From Schoenoplectus triqueter (Eukaryota; Streptophyta; Magnoliopsida; Poales; Cyperaceae), in NCBI GenBank assembly GCA_964058805.1, contig CAXKVV010000022.1, positions 496,001-560,000 of the forward strand: a DNA stretch of 64,000 nucleotides, in the 5' to 3' direction. Below are positions 59,337-64,000 of the stretch, in pieces. Numbering within the stretch: position 1 is the first letter of the stretch; each line of letters opens with the position of its first letter. The translations under genes were made by a program, and so were the position numbers. The notes beneath the pieces were generated by a model, which saw nothing but the letters and a program-made list of their open reading frames with translations, was not told the origin of the DNA and did no database searches.

Positions 59337-62300
59337 TGTTTACCCTTGAAAAATTTCAAAGATGAATAGATGAATAAATGAAATAAATTGATGATGAATC
59401 ATAAGAAAGGGGAAGAAGAGAGAGAGCAGTGGAGAGATGGCCCACTGATCAGAAGAGGTCGCTGCCTAACCCCGGAACAAATCCATTAGTCCCACAATGG
59501 AATGCTGGGCATGAAGTGAAGAGTATAAATACCCCGCTATTCTCTAATCCACTCAGCATGTGTGACACCCAAGAAGATCGAGGGAGAGAGGAGACCTCTT
59601 GGGTGTCACCATGTGATTTTATCTTTTCTGACAAGTGGGACCCACATGGCAGTCCCTTATGAGCAGCTCCAATGACATGGACCTAGCCTATGTTGCTAAG
59701 AAAACTAACCAACCCGGAACAGAGGTTAAGCATTAATCCCACAATAAAATAATAGGGTGAGTGACGAGGATATAAATACCCCACCACCTCTTACTCATTC
59801 GAGGTGGCTGACCCTCGGGAGATTTAGGAGAGAGAAAATCTCTTGATGGGTCAGCCATTTGACTACATTTTCTCTGACAAGTGGGACCCACCTGGCAGTC
59901 CCTTGTAGATGAATCTAACAACATAGCCTATCTGATGAGTCACTATGTGACCATTTTCGCTGACAGGTGGGCCCCACACCTCAGTGACCTATTGAAGGAG
60001 TCAGAATTGAACCCTAAAAATCTGCCTTTGAAGCTAACCCTAGAAAGGAGCTGAAGCAGTATAATCCCTATGCTACATGAAATGATGTCAATGCCAAGCT
60101 AGCATTTTGATGCAACTAGTTATGAGAAATTCCAAATGTGATTTTGCTTTCAAGGCTGACCTGGTGCCAAAGCTGCGAGCAACCACCTAACCATGCTTTG
60201 ATTTGTGTCAATTACTGATAAGTAGTCAGTTCCTTGACCAAGTCACCCTCATGTTAAGGGATTGAAAGTCAATTTCACAAGACTGATCAGGTGCCAAAGC
60301 TGGGAGCAACCACCTGATCAAGTCTAGATTTGTATTAATTGCTGATAAGTAGTCAGCATTTGATCAAATCAAGCCCTAATGAATATCAATATAAGTCTAA
60401 TTGGTATTTAGTTAGGGTGGTTTCTGCAAGAGGGAGATAATTGGCAGAGACATTGAGCTACAATTGAGATCAGGGATTAATTCATAAGGAATAATAGGGT
60501 TTTATGAATAAAAGAATTTTTAATCCAGAGAAGGAGGGGTAAAAATGGAATTAAAAATTACAGGGATGATCATCATGAATTTAGGGATTTTTGGTGAAAT
60601 TTTCATAATTTTTGGATAAGTGGAGCTATCAAAATAAATTCAGGGAAGATAAAACAGATTAAAAATGAAAGATCAAGGGCTGAGATTCGATCGAGGCAGA
60701 TCTGGGTGCAACTTGGGGACAGAGACACATCTGGGTGCAAACTGGGGATCCTAAACACACCTATACTGAATCAGGGAAGAGAGAGTGTGTGACACGTGTC
60801 AGCATTTCATTGGGCCACCTCATGCCACGTGTCACCACCCCATTGGTCCACCTCAGCCGTGTGGGCCCCACCACCATACTGACCTGACATGTGGGCCCCA
60901 CCAGCATGCCACGTGGCAAGACCTAACAGGCCCACCTCACCCCTCCACATGCCACATGGCAATACCACAGCAACACACCTCACTCCCCATGTGCCACATG
61001 GCAGCGTGTTAACAAAACACCTCAGCAGATCATACTAAACCTATTGCCACATGGCTGCATGCTATTGGTCCAACTAGGTAACACAGACCCCAGAGGTGAC
61101 ACATGGCACTATACTACGAAGCCACCTCAGCACACATTAAAACTACCACAGATGATTAATAGGATGATTAAGCAAATGACCCTATCAGAGTGTGCCAGAT
61201 CAGCTTCATTAACACTAAGCAATAAACTAATCAATTGGTGACTGGATCTGTGGACCTAGAGTTGTAACACTTACATCTAGGGCCCACATGTCAGAGATTT
61301 AAGCAGGCAGTTCGTTTATTCATCCATACACCATGCCTATGTAGTATTAAACAGAAGATTTAAATCGAATAGAGTGAAGCAAGCGTGTACCTGGATCATT
61401 TGCGCTGCACCTCTGACGGTGGGTCCCAATGTGTGGCGGGCTCTCTGCGCCAAGCGCAGTTCTTTCTCTTTCTTCTCCTTCACCCCTCCCTCTCTTTCTC
61501 CTTCTTCTTGCCGAGGCCGATGGCGCCATTAACTCCAATTGAGTTCTCTAGAGCTTAAAGCTTCGAATTCCTTATAGCCAGAGGTAATCCATGCATAGGA
61601 GAGAAAGGGTGAGCGCTCGAAATTGAAAAAGAACAACTGAATAGAGCAGTGAGAGAGGATGATCACCTCGGGCGATTGATGAAGAACTTTGATCCGTAGG
61701 TCTAAACTTGAAATTGATGATACAAGCAGACCTTAATCACCTAGGCGATGCTGTAAATGAAAGAAAAATCAGCAATTGAACGTTGAATAAGAACAATTGA
61801 GATGAGGTAGTGAGATCGGGCAAATTGATGAAAATCGAAACCTTGTGCTATTAACTCGAATTAACAGAGCTTATAGCCTCCATGCACTCACACGATGATG
61901 TTGAGGTGATGAAGATTGGCAATTGAACAGGGTAGATATGGTTTGAAGCAAGACTTGAGCTCGGATGAACAAATTGAAGCTTGGAGAGATGAACTACAAT
62001 GGCAGAGAAGAGAGAGGCGCCTTGGGTGCATTCAAATGGGTATATATAGCATGTTGAAGATGCTAGAAGGTTCTATGGACGATGAGAAATGAGAAGGTGG
62101 TGGAACCAAGTCAACAGTCAAAGATTGGAGCTTTGGATTCTCTGAGTGGGGCCCACAACATAACAGAAGCAATAACAGAAAGCAAAGACCATGTCTATAG
62201 GCCAGGGCAAGTTAATTGATGGTGTTTAGAGGGTGTATGGCTATAATCCTTTGGTGCACCACTCCAATTGCCTATATAACCCGATTAATAGCCCACACAA

Positions 62301-64000
62301 CAACACACAATACAACAGACCAGAGAGAGATATAGAGTGATAGATTAGAGAGCTATAGGATAGAAAAGGCAATTGGAAGAGAAGAATTGGTTGTGAGAAA
62401 GAAAGAAAGGCCAAGAAACCGATTGATCTCAGTTCAACTTGAGAACTCGGTTGTTATATCTTCAATCATTCATTAGAAGGTGAGTTCTAAGCTTAATCTC
62501 AATTGGATTTGAAGTTCCAGTGTTGAATTTTCAGTATAATTGATATAACTGTGTTTGAATTGTAGAGTAACAGTATAATCGCAGCTGAATTTTCGATTTT
62601 TCTCTTTTAATCTTGCAAATTCACATTCTCCTTTTCAGTTCTTGCTTTGAATCTCCTTTCTTGTTTTGTTTCTTGATTGAATTTCAAATGGAAACTAGTA
62701 ATTGAGTTGTAAAATCGATTGATCTCGGTTAAAACCTGAGAACTCGATAACAGTGAAGTCTTTGTATTGATTTTCTTGTTTAAATGTCGGATTAACCTCA
62801 GTTCATGTTGGCATTATGTATATCAGGGACTATACTATCATCTAAGGTCGATTGATCTCAGCTCTAGCTTGAGAACTCGACGGAATTGAAATTTTTTTTT
62901 TTGTGTCGTCGCACTGTACCGACTAAACTGAGCTTCCAATTGAGATTAGAGGGAGATTGCACGCATAATTAAGTATATTCTGTTTATAATTGTTGTCACG
63001 AAGCTTGTCAAATGAACAATTGGTATTATAAATGAGTTAATAGCAAGAATTTTGAGTGAAGTGTAATCGGTACCAAACGGTATCATCACACACTTGGTTC
63101 AGCAAAGTAGTGAGTTGATCTGGATATTGCTAATTGTGTCCATGCATGTTAGCATATGTAAACGATGAGAATCAAGCAATCAATTGTCAGGAACATCAAT
63201 TAATTTCACTGAATTTGCAAGATTGCTATTCGGTACCGAGCGGTATCAACCTATTCCAAATGGCACTGGTATGTAGTACTATCCACCGCATTGATTGTCA
63301 ATCAGACACCGTAGAAGGTTTTATCGTGATAGAACGATGCTAAAGGAGTCACCCGATCGACAAGAGGTGGTCTCAATCGCCGGCGTCATCGGTAGCGCGA
63401 ATATTAAAGGTTCTACCAATCGGAATACCAATGGAATGCATTAGCACAAATATTGACGCGCAGGCACGAGTATTGAAGCACATGCACGAATCGCGGAACA
63501 GATCGAATGTTTGAAGTGAAGCGTCATTTTAAATAAAAATCTAGAATGAATCTAGGCCTTATATCTCATGTAGCTTAATCTCAAAGCAAATCTGACGGCC
63601 CAAATAAGAACAGAGTTGAATAAAAGATAAGCTCCAATCTTGGTGCAGATCTGGCGGCCCAGATTAAGCCCAGTAATTAAATAATAACAGAATATTAATA
63701 GTATAAAGTAAATAAATCATTTGAAAATGCTCTTGAACTCCAAATTAACTCAAATTTATTTCTAAAATTTTCTTATTTTACATACTATTTTTCTATACAA
63801 TAATATTTCAGTTTTAAAAATATAACCATAGTAAAACAATTTAAAAGCAAAAGACATTACCTATATTGATATGTTTGACCTAATTTTGACTTGTCATTTT
63901 AAATACTATAAAAATTCCAAAAATACAAATAAAAATCATAAATAATAACTAGATATATTTTAGTGATTTTTCAAGTGATTTTCCATGAAATAATAATGAT
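59337..64000 (+). repeat. Outer element 3' LTR, partial (runs off the window)
   Basis: It repeats 8046-12709 at offset 51291, which becomes 51292 after a poly-T run that is one base longer near 62891. Visible differences from the 5' LTR are single bases near 59484, 59744, 59968, 61511, 63061, 63326 and 63759. The promoter, splice donor and leader hairpins are all retained (TATATAA near 62273). The 3' terminus, PBS-equivalent end and right target duplication lie outside the window. Confidence 0.93.

Larger units (their letters stand above)
8046..64000 (+). mobile_element. OUTER Tat-lineage LTR retrotransposon, split by the inner element, 3' end beyond window
   Basis: Its parts are 5' LTR 8046-15276, PBS 15282-15300, gag-pol 15416-17610 plus 47033-53930, antisense Plant Mobile Domain gene 55661-59312, and 3' LTR from 59337. 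Without the insertion its internal region is about 14.6 kb, matching the inner element's 14.8 kb. The two LTRs share the stretch 8046-12709 / 59337-64000 with about seven substitutions and one poly-T length change that I could see. It is therefore fairly recent but older than the inner element, as the nesting order requires. Two nonsense codons (17153 and 53607) plus the insertion make it non-autonomous now. Confidence 0.9.

Overview
The window is plant nuclear DNA made almost entirely of transposable elements. The evidence is Ty3/gypsy polyproteins of the Tat (Ogre/Retand-like) lineage, a Plant Mobile Domain gene with short GT-AG introns, and a CACTA-like element with subterminal repeats. I see no host gene, tRNA or rRNA. 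The species cannot be named from this sequence; an angiosperm with a repeat-rich genome is the safe reading.

Layout. Positions 1-456 are the edge of a minus-oriented LTR that runs out of the window. Positions 457-1170 are unassigned. Positions 1171-2605 look like a small non-autonomous CACTA element, and 2606-3060 is AT-rich. Positions 3060-7500 hold a badly decayed gag/protease relic of the same retrotransposon family, followed by a diverged LTR scrap at 7540-8045. At 8046 a plus-strand giant element (the OUTER element) begins: 5' LTR 8046-15276, PBS 15282-15300, gag from 15416. Its gag is split at 17610 by a complete minus-strand element of the same family (the INNER element, 17611-47027, 29,417 bp). 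The inner element is flanked by the 5-bp target duplication GGCAC (17606-17610 and 47028-47032). The outer element resumes at 47033 with the rest of gag-pol, an antisense gene (55661-59312) and its 3' LTR (59337 to beyond 64000).

The inner element looks young and complete. It has 7,315-bp LTRs (17611-24925 and 39713-47027), and I noticed only two substitutions between them by eye. It carries one uninterrupted 3,040-codon gag-pol frame. Between pol and the 3' LTR lies an oppositely oriented gene. Joining its six open segments through five short GT-AG introns (72-77 nt, all phase 1) gives 1,092 codons: an N-terminal Plant Mobile Domain, an acidic Pro/Ser-rich middle and a helical C-terminus. 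The outer copy keeps the same exon-intron design intact.

How it may work (inference). An LTR promoter (TATATAA, with a strong splice donor about 155-205 nt downstream) would drive unspliced genomic RNA carrying the PBS. It could also give a spliced mRNA joined to the acceptor just before the gag ATG. The LTR leaders carry families of hairpins whose stems co-vary. At the inner 5' LTR/internal junction, a 146-bp cassette holding the LTR terminus plus PBS is repeated in tandem, and the LTR boundary falls at the middle PBS. That suggests the LTR can lengthen or shorten through choice of priming site.
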